Source: Tritrichomonas musculus (lineage: Eukaryota; Parabasalia; Tritrichomonadida; Tritrichomonadidae). From it: a DNA stretch of 64,000 nucleotides. The stretch is from NCBI GenBank assembly GCA_039105265.1, contig JAPFFF010000072.1, positions 248,001-312,000 of the forward strand, written 5' to 3'. Every line of letters starts with the position of its first letter. The first letter of the stretch is position 1. Below, one piece after another: positions 21,567 through 31,184 of the stretch. A program made the position numbers and the translations under genes. The notes beneath the pieces were generated by a model. The model was given only the letters and a program-made list of their open reading frames with translations. It had not been told where the DNA came from and did no database searches.

Positions 21567-22136
21567 TTATACTTTTTTTGGTGGCTCATTATATTTAATT
21601 TTTATTGTCCAATATAAGTCATTTCTCATGTTGTCCAGATCAGATTCAAAATTTAATAGTTTTTTCCCCCTAATTTTAAATAAATTGCTGTTCAAAAGAT
21701 TAATTAAATCATTGCAAAATGCATATTTTTTATCCTTTTGAAAATATGAATTGCTCATTCTGTTCAGCATAAAAATAACGCCAGAATCATCAAATTCTTT
21801 AATTGCTTCATTAAATTTAATATCTTCTATTGCTCTTCTTTTCATTTCAGAATCTACCAAATATGAATCAATAAACATTAATGTATCTTGATCTTCATCT
21901 TCATCTACAATTTGATTTATGTAATCATAAAAATTAGATCTATTGATTAATTCTTTTGCTCTTTCATTAAATGCAACATTTAATTTTCCAACTTCATTAA
22001 GGACTTTTAGAATTTCATTGGTTTTTTGAAAAGCTTCAGGATCATTCGTTTCTCTTAATGAACTAATTGCTCTTTGTGCTTTTTGAAAAACTTGATTTAT
22101 CAGGTTACATCTTTTACTTTCATTTTCTTCGATCAT
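21567..22136 (-). CDS. Helical protein of unknown function
   Basis: 189 residues from the ATG at 22134-22136. The protein is highly charged and predicted all-helical, with an acidic patch (VDEDEDQD) near the middle and a basic C-terminus (KYNEPPKKV). It has no signal peptide or membrane span, and no family was recognised. Codon use looks like the neighbouring host genes. The upstream spacer on the minus strand contains AACTTTTTGAG around 22480. Confidence 0.55.
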   Translation of the reverse strand: MIEENESKRCNLINQVFQKAQRAISSLRETNDPEAFQKTNEILKVLNEVGKLNVAFNERAKELINRSNFYDYINQIVDEDEDQDTLMFIDSYLVDSEMKRRAIEDIKFNEAIKEFDDSGVIFMLNRMSNSYFQKDKKYAFCNDLINLLNSNLFKIRGKKLLNFESDLDNMRNDLYWTIKIKYNEPPKKV

Positions 22137-22668
22137 CTTTTTCTTTCCACCAATGCATCTTGATTAAAATATGAGATGCTGAAATTGGACCAGGATTTGT
22201 TAAATGCTTTTTTCCACTATTTGCTTTGTTAATAAAATCTATGAGTAGCGAAAATTACGAGTTTAAAAGCTGAAAAGCAAAATATCTATATATTTACAAC
22301 CATTTTTGAAAAATGGTAAATCTTTGGTGAATCAACTTTATAATCGGAAATGAACTATCCTGTCCAAAATTATGTTGTCCATTCACAATCCTGCTCTCTC
22401 TCAGTGGTAGGTTAAGTAATAGTTAATAATTTTGTGAGAAAAAGCAAAAATCCCAAATTTTTAAGAGGAAAGTTGATATTTCCAACTTTTTGAGAGAAAA
22501 AACATCACAGATCAAAAAATTAAAAAAAAAAAAAAAAAAAATGACTGAAAATGAGATATATGAACAAAATCTAAAAATAATAGAACAATTAATTAATGAT
22601 TGAAAAAAACTTCTCGTTGATATCTATTTTCACACGATATTTAAATCTATATAAATAAGTAATTAATA

Positions 22669-22824
22669 GACTTGTTAAAAGTCCGGGACAAATGCACTTT
22701 TCATGGACTTTTTGTGGACTAGGGACTTGGCGTGGACCTAACAAACCTTGTCAATTTATTTTTATTTTATATTTCAAAAAAGAACTCATTTTATGCATAT
22801 ATTTTATAGTTTATTTGTTTATTT

Positions 22825-22863
<39 letters not shown>

Positions 22864-23386
22864 TTTATTTAAATAGAAAAGTAGTAACTAATATGAGTAA
22901 ATTTTTTTTGAATGTTTTTAATCATGAAAAAAAAATGTCATAAACAATTGAAAGAATTTTGGAAATCCTGGCAGATGGACCAAAATATTTCAAAGAAATT
23001 TTTTAATTCTTTTATTTTGTGAAAAAATAAAAAATGCTAAAATAATTGAAAGAATTTTATTAGTCCTGGCAGATGGACCAGTGTATTTCAGAGAAATTAT
23101 AAATAATTTATATTTTGTGAATAAAAGAAAATGCTAAAAAAATTGAAAGAATTTTGGAAGTCCTGACAGATGGACCAGATTATTTCTGAGAAATAATAAT
23201 TCGATCATTTATTTTGTGAACAAAAAAAAATGCTAAAAAAATTGAAAGAATTTTGGAAGTCCTGGCAGATGGACCAGTGTATTTCAGAGAAATTATAAAT
23301 AATTTTTATTTTGTGAATAAATAAAAAATGCTAAAAAAATTTGAATGAATTTTGTAAGTCCACAGGTCCATGGACTTTAACAAGTC
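22669..23386. mobile_element. 718-bp TIR element with internal 98-bp tandem repeats
   Basis: The ends GACTTGTTAAAAGTCC (22669) and the complement ending AACAAGTC (23386) are flanked by TA. The interior contains about four tandem copies of a ~98-bp unit (22930-23330), each with TTGAAAGAATTTTGGAAGTC and GGCAGATGGACCA. A 40-bp T-run lies at about 22823-22862. It has no coding capacity and is a non-autonomous TA-target element. Confidence 0.7.
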
Positions 23387-23603
23387 TAGAAATTAAAAAA
23401 AAAAAAAAAAAAAAGTTTATTTAGGACACATATTTTAATGCTGCTTTTATTTTTTATTAAGCAAAAAATTACAATTCAAGAACATAAACAAAAGATTACT
23501 ATATAATAAAACTTTAATCGCGATATTTGAAGTAAATGAAAAATATCTGATAAAGTTTATTTAATAGATATATCAATGTTGGTAATAAATTTGTTATTTT
23601 AAA

Positions 23604-26600
23604 TTACTTGTTTAAAGATCTGAAACGATTCAATAATTGATATCTGCTTTTAACAATTTTTGTGTCAATTTCATCTGCAAGTAAAAATGAATGTGAGAAC
23701 ATATCGTTCAAAATATCGTCAAAAGATGGACGTTTTGAAGGTTCAAATGTCATGCATTTCTTAATTATTTCGATACAAAAAGATGAAATGGAAGAAGAAG
23801 GACGTGGAAATCTAATCTTCTGATTTGTAAGCTTATCTTTATGATTTTGTTTAGGAAAATGTTTTGTAAACAAAACAAAAAGTAAAACACCAAAGGAATA
23901 AACGTCTGTTTTACAATCATATTTTTCTTCATTTAACATTTCAGGCGACATGTAAGCTAACGTTCCTACGCCAGTTGTAAGTGATTCACCACTTTGAGAT
24001 AAGTTGCACACATGAGCAAAACCGAAGTCAATCAATTGTGCTTCGAAGATGTAGTTAAGCATTACATTTTCCAATTTTAAATCGCGATGAATCATTCCTT
24101 TCTGATGAATGTATGACATAGCAAAAGCAATTTCAACTGCAATTTTAACTTTTAGTGTGTTTGTCATGAAGCTTTGATCCAAACATTCTCTTAAATTAAA
24201 TGGATGATATTTCAAGTATATTGCAAAGGTTGTTATAGCAACTTCTTCATGCTTTTCTTCTTCTTCTTCTTCGTCTTCAAATTTAATGTCATCTTCTTTT
24301 GTTATTGTTTCAACTTTTTCACTTGGATTCATTGCAATGCACTCACAAATGCATGGATGATGTATTTGTGTAAGTATTTCATATTCTTTCATTATGTTTT
24401 GTAAGTCTTTGATTGTTGTCCTTTTGGTATCAACCTTAAAAACTTTCTTGCACATGACTTCTTTGGTTCGCTCATCAACAACTTTGTACGCAATCGATGT
24501 GGCACCTTCTCCAATCTTGCAAATTACTTTTTGATGGGATTCTTCCCCTTCACCAAAGAAAAGAAATTTATCTTTGTGTTTGTGGAATCTTTCTTCTTCA
24601 TCATCTTCAATGATGTCTGATTCATCGTCATTCTTTTCGTGCTTTTCGGTTGACATTGCGTTTGGATCAAATGGGATGACATCTTCATATTTACTGAGCC
24701 TGCTTTCAAGGTACCTGATTCTATCCATATAAATTTTATCTTTTCTTTCATCGAAATTTTTAGCCCTGACTTTTTCAACTGATTTTTCATCGTCATCCAA
24801 CTTTTTGATATCAATTTTATTGATTGATTTTTCATCGTCATCCAACTTTTTGATATCAACTTTTTTGATTGATTTTGCATCGTTATTCATCTTTTTGATA
24901 TCAACTTTTTTGATTGATTTTTCATCGTCATTCATCTTTTTGATATCAACTTTTTTGATTGATTTTTCATCGTCATTCATCTTTTTGATATCAACTTTTT
25001 TGATTGATTTTTCATCGTCATTCATCTTTTTGATATCAACTTTTTTGATTGATTTTTCATCGTCATTCATCTTTTTGATATCAACTTTTTTGATTGATTT
25101 TGCATCGTCATTCACCTTTTTAATATCAACTTTTTTGATTGATTTTTCATCGTCATTCATCTTTTTGTTATCAACTTTTTTGATTGATTTTGCATCGTCA
25201 TTCACCTTTTTGATGTCAACTTTTTTGATTGATTTTTCATCGTCATTCATCTTTTTGTTATCAACTTTTTTGATTGATTTTGCATCGTCATTCACCTTTT
25301 TTATGTCAACTTTTTTGATTGATTTTTCATCGTCATTCATCTTTTTGATATCAACTTTTTTGATTGATTTTTCATCGTCATTCATCTTTTTGTTATCAAC
25401 TTTTTTGATTGATTTTGCATCGTCATTCATCTTTTTTATGTCAACTTTTTTGATTGATTTTTCATCGTCATTCATCTTTTTGATATCAACTTTTTTGATT
25501 GATTTTTCATCGTCATTCATCTTTTTGATATCAACTTTTTTGATTGATTTTTCATCGTCATTCATCTTTTTGATATCAACTTTTTTGATTGATTTTTCAT
25601 CGTCATTCATCTTTTTGATATCAACTTTTTTGATTGATTTTTCATCGTCATTCACCTTTTTGATATCAACTTTTTTGATTGATTTTTCATCGTCATTCAC
25701 CTTTTTGATATCAACTTTTTTGACAGACTTTTCATCGTCGAAAAATTTTATTTTATCTTTGATTAATGAATAGTGAGGGCCATCAATTGCTGCATCTTTC
25801 CTGATCATAATGATCATGCTTGGTGATATGTTTGCCATTGAATTATTGAGAAAAGTTACTTTGGTTGCGTTTGGAAAAGAGAGAAGCGCAAGTTTGTGGC
25901 AGTAAGAGAAGCAGAATCCGTCTATTTCAACACTGTCACTAAGAAATGTCAATGATTCAAGGCTTCTGTTTGAAGTAAAAGCAAACATTTTTAATGTCTT
26001 CACTTGTGGGGGAAGAACAACGTTAACGAAACCATCACTTTCTAGAAAGGCCGCATATTGAATAATTTCGAGAGATGAATGTTCATCGAATTCCAAAGAC
26101 TTCATTTTTGTGCAGCTTTTAAAAGCAAAATTATTAATTATTTTGATATAAGAAGGAATTTTGGCATTTTCAATATTGCGAACACAAAAAAATAAAACAT
26201 CAAAATTTTTATTTTTCACATCACATTTCATTAGGAGATATTTTTTGTCGATTGATTTAAACTTCTGATTGTCAGGTGAAACCTCAATTTCAGACAAATT
26301 TTGAATGTATTCGAATACGCTGTTTTCAATAGTTTCTAGAGATGCTGGTAGCACCAATTTTGAAATTGAGGCAAAAGCTAATGAATTCCCTTCAATTGAT
26401 TTCAATTGTGAATTTTTTGGAAAAATCAAAGATGTCATTTCTCGATGGTTATAAAACGAATATGTTTTTATAAATTTGATTTGTGGAGGAATAACCGCTT
26501 CTTTGATGTCAAATCGCGCATATAAAAGTACATCAAATGTGTCAGATTTTTCCTGACTTTTGCCCACAAAATATTTGTTCTCAATGTAAGAAAAGTTTGG

Positions 26601-26954
26601 ATTCTTTGGAGAAATTTCAATGTCAATTAGATCTGCAACTGCACCACACCATAGTTCATCGAGATATTTGACTTTTCCTGGAATTTGTATTTTTTTGACC
26701 GATGACGAATTAAAAATTAAGTTTCCAAAAGTCGTTATTTCAGAATCCTCCGCAAATTTTAATGAGTCAATTTTTGTATATTGAAAGGCATCTGATTCTA
26801 TGGTTGTAATCTTATATTTTTCATCTTCATAAATAATATATGCCGGAATAAAAATGTCTCCCCTAGCTTGATCAGATTTGATGATAGAGGATGTATGGTC
26901 GCTTGGATTTATCCTGAAGCAAACTCCATTTGACTGTCTAATATCTTTTTGCAT
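23604..26954 (-). CDS. LRR-kinase with 23 tandem 15-residue repeats (TKL-like)
   Basis: 1,116 residues from the ATG at 26952-26954. Residues ~1-395 carry BspA/LRR_5-type repeats (for example IPSYIKIINNFAFKSCTKMKSL). Residues ~402-745 are 23 copies of DDEKSIKKVDIKKMN with few changes. A short coiled coil follows (RIRYLESRLSKYED). The kinase domain spans ~811-1090, with glycine loop IGEGATS, Lys in CKKVF, HRDLKLEN near 953, DFG near 975, SPE in the activation segment and a C-terminal Arg in KRPSF. All catalytic residues are present, so it should be active. LRR plus TKL-like kinase is a common trichomonad architecture. The charged repeat is probably a flexible spacer or docking array. No signal peptide or membrane span is seen, so it is cytosolic. 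Confidence 0.88.
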   Translation of the reverse strand: MQKDIRQSNGVCFRINPSDHTSSIIKSDQARGDIFIPAYIIYEDEKYKITTIESDAFQYTKIDSLKFAEDSEITTFGNLIFNSSSVKKIQIPGKVKYLDELWCGAVADLIDIEISPKNPNFSYIENKYFVGKSQEKSDTFDVLLYARFDIKEAVIPPQIKFIKTYSFYNHREMTSLIFPKNSQLKSIEGNSLAFASISKLVLPASLETIENSVFEYIQNLSEIEVSPDNQKFKSIDKKYLLMKCDVKNKNFDVLFFCVRNIENAKIPSYIKIINNFAFKSCTKMKSLEFDEHSSLEIIQYAAFLESDGFVNVVLPPQVKTLKMFAFTSNRSLESLTFLSDSVEIDGFCFSYCHKLALLSFPNATKVTFLNNSMANISPSMIIMIRKDAAIDGPHYSLIKDKIKFFDDEKSVKKVDIKKVNDDEKSIKKVDIKKVNDDEKSIKKVDIKKMNDDEKSIKKVDIKKMNDDEKSIKKVDIKKMNDDEKSIKKVDIKKMNDDEKSIKKVDIKKMNDDAKSIKKVDNKKMNDDEKSIKKVDIKKMNDDEKSIKKVDIKKVNDDAKSIKKVDNKKMNDDEKSIKKVDIKKVNDDAKSIKKVDNKKMNDDEKSIKKVDIKKVNDDAKSIKKVDIKKMNDDEKSIKKVDIKKMNDDEKSIKKVDIKKMNDDEKSIKKVDIKKMNDDEKSIKKVDIKKMNNDAKSIKKVDIKKLDDDEKSINKIDIKKLDDDEKSVEKVRAKNFDERKDKIYMDRIRYLESRLSKYEDVIPFDPNAMSTEKHEKNDDESDIIEDDEEERFHKHKDKFLFFGEGEESHQKVICKIGEGATSIAYKVVDERTKEVMCKKVFKVDTKRTTIKDLQNIMKEYEILTQIHHPCICECIAMNPSEKVETITKEDDIKFEDEEEEEEKHEEVAITTFAIYLKYHPFNLRECLDQSFMTNTLKVKIAVEIAFAMSYIHQKGMIHRDLKLENVMLNYIFEAQLIDFGFAHVCNLSQSGESLTTGVGTLAYMSPEMLNEEKYDCKTDVYSFGVLLFVLFTKHFPKQNHKDKLTNQKIRFPRPSSSISSFCIEIIKKCMTFEPSKRPSFDDILNDMFSHSFLLADEIDTKIVKSRYQLLNRFRSLNK
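24740..25745 (-). repeat. 45-bp coding tandem repeat, about 23 copies
   Basis: The unit (plus strand) contains TTTTTGATATCAACTTTT and ATTTTTCATCGTCATTCAT. Variation is limited to a few codons (Glu/Ala, Ile/Asn, Met/Val), with some variants alternating in pairs, which suggests expansion by unequal exchange or slippage of multi-unit blocks. Reading is in frame throughout. Confidence 0.9.
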
Positions 26955-28125
26955 TATAAAATTTTAATTTATATCGTTAAGGTCAAAAATTAGCATAATT
27001 GACTATTCTATACAAAAAAAGTCAAATGAAGTATTTCTCTTTTTTTTTTCAGAGTTATAATTGGAAAATCTACTTTAATGAAAATATTTTCATTTCAAAA
27101 TTCCATCCAGTTTTGTTGCAAAATTATAAAAAGTTGTAAAATAAAGAAATCCACTTTTTGAATATATTCTAAACCCTTTCCAAAAATGTTCGACTTAATG
27201 TACATATAAACCGCATTTATCCACTGAAAATTGACTAAAAAAACGATAAAGTGTCGAAAATTTCTTTTTTCTCTCAATGCAATGTATTCAATTTTTCAGA
27301 AGTTTATTTTTTTAAATATCCTTTCAGTAAGCTATTTTTATATAAGGAACCTTGGTTTTTGAAAGAAATATCCACTCCCTTAAGAGAAATTACAACTTTC
27401 TATGGGACATGGGCCACTCTCTAAAAAAAGAGCTTTGGAAAAAACCTTCGAATCACCATATAGGTGCATGAGAAAAAAAAATGATAATTTGAATACTCTC
27501 TCAAAATTCAATTGTCAAACATTTTTGGACAGAGTTTATATTTCCCCATATTTTATTAAAAAAATTAAAGCAAACCATAACATGTTTCATAATTTTATAA
27601 ACAACTGAGCTATTAATCCGTTGTTAAGATATTAATAAATTGGTTTTTTGGAGTGGGAATCTGTTTTTTGATTATTGTTTATGATTAATTTTTCCTTTCA
27701 AAAAGTGAGTTTTTCAATTTTGCAACAATACTGTATTTAATAACTAAAAATTGAATAGCCAGAAAAAGTGGGTAACTTGAGAGGATTTGCATTTCAATTT
27801 TTATCAAATCATGAAAATTCTATGAAAAATGCTATTTTTGAATGTTATCAAAAAATTAGATCACAGAAATAAAAAAAAATTGTTATTTCTTTGAATCAAT
27901 CAAATGAAAATCTTGTAAGAATAATTCGAACACAAATAATGAATGTCATGTAGTCTATCTATTCATTTTCATCATTTCGGATGCATCGTAAAAATGTAAA
28001 GAAAACAAACTTTACTTTATCTTGTTTCTTTGATTCACAAAAAAAAAAAAAATAAAGAAATGAAGATAAAAAGTTTAGCATCAAGAAATTTATTTAGTCA
28101 ATTAATATTAAGAGGAATAATACAA
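26955..28125. other. Spacer between the LRR-kinase and the chromodomain gene
   Basis: AT-rich. It holds two ACTTTTTGAA words (27153 and complement at 27698), the first about 200 bp upstream of the kinase ATG. A 68-codon frame at 27402 has no supporting feature. Confidence 0.5.
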
Positions 28126-29262
28126 TTAAGCATTGCTTTCTTCAAAATTTTTAAGCATTTTTGGCTGCAAAATTTTAACAAGCGAGATTGGAATCTTTTC
28201 TGTTTCGATTCTGTCAGGGATCTGACATTCAATGAGCACGATTCCATTTTCTTCTATTTTTCCTTTCAATGCAACTATTGGTAAAGGGTTTAAAACAAGA
28301 TGGTGCTCTTCACTGTACGTTATTGATGCATTTTGCTTTTTTTGACACTTTTTTTCATCGTCGTCATTTTCGTCGCTTAAAAACAAGTCAAAAGGAAGAC
28401 CATTTTTATCTGATTTGTTAGATTTATTAGATGAACGCTTTTTTGAATCTGATTTTGATTTTTCTGATGTTGAATTTTCACTCTTTTTTGACGGTTTTTT
28501 GTCACTTTTTGAATCTGTTTTCTTTTTTGTTTTTGGTGACTCATTTTTTGGTGAATTTTTTTCTATTTTTTTCGTTGATTTGTCTGTTTTTTCTTTTTTA
28601 TTAACTTTTTCGGTAGGTTTTTCATCTTTCTTTTTCGATTTTTCTTTATTTTTTGAATTTGTTTCCTTTATCTTATTATCAACAATATTGGTGGTAAAAG
28701 AAGGCGTTTTGATTATAATATCTTTCTTCGTTTCTTCGGTTTGGGATGAATTTGATGAAAAATCGGTAAAAATATTTCCACTATCTTCTTCATCATCATC
28801 AATTTTAATATGTTGGGGAGTTTTTCTTTTTGTAATACTTTTGGAAGGTTTAACTATTTCTTTTTCTTTTTTCTTTTTCTTTTCTTTTGATAAATTGATG
28901 TCTGTTGGAGGAGGAGGAGGGGGAGAATCAGATAATTCATCAGAAAAATATTTAGATGCATTTGGAATAATATCTTGCTTATTTGTTTTATTTTTATGCT
29001 TTTTTTTACTTTCTTTTGTATCTTTTTTTTTGTTTTCTGTTGATCTTGACTTTTTTTTTTCTAATTGTTTTTCTTCCTCTTGCTTCTTTCTATCAAAATA
29101 TCTGTTTAATATTTCGGGGCATCCGGCAAGGTTATCAAACGGTTCGAAAGTATCATATTCTTCCCCTACTCCTTTCCAACGAACTTGATATAAAATTTCA
29201 CCTGTTTTATCAACTTTTTCACCAACTATATCTTCAACCTCGTATTCTTCTTCTTCAGACAT
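28126..29262 (-). CDS. Chromodomain protein (HP1-like)
   Basis: 378 residues from the ATG at 29260-29262. Residues 6-60 form a chromodomain: EYEVEDIVGEK, then YQVRWKGVG and DTFEPFDNL. Two aromatic-cage positions are clear (Tyr of EYEVE, Trp of VRWKG); the third, usually Trp in TWEP, is Phe here. A ~230-residue Lys/Ser/Asp-rich linker with several KKK runs follows. The last ~65 residues (HHLVLNPLPIVALKGKIEEN) are a compact beta-rich segment that could be a diverged chromoshadow-like domain. Chromodomains read methyl-lysine on histone H3, so a nuclear heterochromatin role is expected. The domain call is firm; the C-terminal domain is inferred. Confidence 0.85.
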   Translation of the reverse strand: MSEEEEYEVEDIVGEKVDKTGEILYQVRWKGVGEEYDTFEPFDNLAGCPEILNRYFDRKKQEEEKQLEKKKSRSTENKKKDTKESKKKHKNKTNKQDIIPNASKYFSDELSDSPPPPPPTDINLSKEKKKKKEKEIVKPSKSITKRKTPQHIKIDDDEEDSGNIFTDFSSNSSQTEETKKDIIIKTPSFTTNIVDNKIKETNSKNKEKSKKKDEKPTEKVNKKEKTDKSTKKIEKNSPKNESPKTKKKTDSKSDKKPSKKSENSTSEKSKSDSKKRSSNKSNKSDKNGLPFDLFLSDENDDDEKKCQKKQNASITYSEEHHLVLNPLPIVALKGKIEENGIVLIECQIPDRIETEKIPISLVKILQPKMLKNFEESNA

Positions 29263-31161
29263 TTAAAAAAAAAAAAAAAATACTTTAGTTGAACGGAAAA
29301 CCTCCCTTCCAAATGGTAAAATAAATTCAACAAAATTGTGGTGAGAAATTTATAATGCATTTATCTTCATGAAAAAAGAATATTTAACCAAATAAATATA
29401 ACAAATTATTTTAAATTATATATTAAATATAATTAAATCTAAAGTATCAAGATTAAATTTATTTTCATCGAGATTAAAAATATCAAAAAAGAATGGATAT
29501 CTTTTTTCAAAAAACCTGGATTTTAGGATAATTATGAATATTATTTTGAAATATAATATATATATATTTATTGCTTCAAAATAAATAATCTATTATTTTT
29601 AATATAAAGATTTTCTATTTCAAGATATTAGCTGATTAATAAATAAAAAATATGACATTGATACAAATAATAAATATCAATGTATATTGAAATCTCTTAG
29701 AGATTTAGAAAAAAAATTGTTTAAATTAATATTTTAAATTCATCTGTTTAAAAATTATTTGATTAACCAATGAATTTGTGGTCTTGTTTATTTTGGATAA
29801 AATAATTATCATCTAATAAATGTTTTAATATACAGCTCAGAATTACTACCGCAGGCCCATTCAATTTTTTGTCTTCTTATGACTGCAATTTGGGATTTTG
29901 CAAAAAATTGTTAAATTAAAAATTTTATAAAATTTGGAAAAAATTTTCTTTCATTTAAATTTTGATAGTGTGTCGGATTCTATGAGATCATTCAATTATG
30001 CAAAATTATTAAAAATAAATATATATTGATATTTAACAAATATTTCTTGAAAGAACATTTCAAAACGGAATTAGTTAAAATAGAAGAAAAAAATAAAGAA
30101 GACACAATCCATGCTAAAGTAATACTAGATTGCATTCCTATACCAGAATCATATGATAAAAGTTATTTTGACCAAAAATACGAATGGAACAAAATTGTAA
30201 ATATTTGCAAAATTGACTATCTTTGTAATTATAATTTAAATGGACCACATCAACTTGTGAGTCAGGGAAAATTGAACAGTAGCAAGGTGGACTTTGTCTA
30301 CCTAAGTAAGTAACATTGCGCAAATTTGAACATTTGATGAAAGCAGATTTATCAATTGAATAAATATCTTTAGATAAGTTTGAGAGGAGATAACAAAATT
30401 GGATAGAATAATAACGAACTTTGAGACAAATAAATTAACGGCCACCTTTCGTAACTAAGAGGTCTTATATATAATAAATAAAGTATTCAAAATAATTATT
30501 TTAGAAAAAGTGAATTTAATTAAAAATGCTATAATATCTTCATTGTTATCTAATAATTTTGAGATATATTTAATCAAAATTATAAATTTTTGTATAAAGT
30601 TTCATTTTTATCGAAAAAAAACATTTATCTATTTGATTTAAGAAAAATTAATCATTATTAATCAATATATTCACCATTTTTTGAGTCAAAATCAGGAACT
30701 GAATGGCTTGCATTGAAAATTATTTATCTCACATCAGTATTTATTTAAACCAATTCTCCTATTTAAAAAAAAAATAAAAATGTTGAAATAAAAAGGAGAA
30801 AGAAAATTACCATGGCACAAATTAATATTTGTCAGCAGACATTGAAATTGAGAGGAAGCAAAATTTACGCTAGCCACATGTTTGAATTCAATAACTTCTT
30901 TTCAATTACAAAACATAAAATTAATCTTTAAAAAATTTTAATGATTTGGTCAGTATAATTGAATAATTTCGTTAAGATTAAAATAATTATTGAATAATGT
31001 CTTTAAATTTATTTCAATTTATTGAGGTTTTTGATCCAAAATTTTTGTTGAAAATTTTTCATGAAAATTTATGTTCAAAATTTTGAATAAAAATTTTTAA
31101 AAATTCAATGGCAGAATTGATATTCAATTTTAGACATAGAATTTAAAACGATTATTCCATT
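29263..31161. other. Long spacer with weak coding relics
   Basis: About 1.9 kb. A frame at ~30040-30313 (plus) encodes KIEEKNKEDTIHAKVILDCI and further ordinary-looking sequence but has no ATG. A 39-codon ATG frame at 30814 has no recognisable product. Both may be gene relics. The rest is AT-rich with no TIR pair seen. Confidence 0.35.
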
Positions 31162-31167
31162 TCATTT
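31162..31167 (+). promoter_or_regulatory. Candidate initiator (TCATTT) of the HECT gene
   Basis: TCATTT lies 18-23 bp before the ATG. In Trichomonas vaginalis the initiator is TCA+1-Y-[TA] close to the start codon (established). Fit and spacing are good, but the word is common in AT-rich DNA. Confidence 0.35.
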
Positions 31168-31184
31168 TTAAAATTGCATTTGAA

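Noticed and set aside
23000-23330. 98-bp regularly spaced repeats as a possible CRISPR array
   Set aside because: Units are directly adjacent without unique spacers, lie inside a TIR element and the genome is eukaryotic.
24805-25773. 322-codon frame antisense to the kinase repeat
   Set aside because: It is a shadow of the 45-bp in-frame coding repeat; the product is a meaningless Phe/Ser/Leu repeat.
27402-27608. 68-codon ATG frame near the LRR-kinase
   Set aside because: No initiator, no family resemblance, and a length expected by chance.
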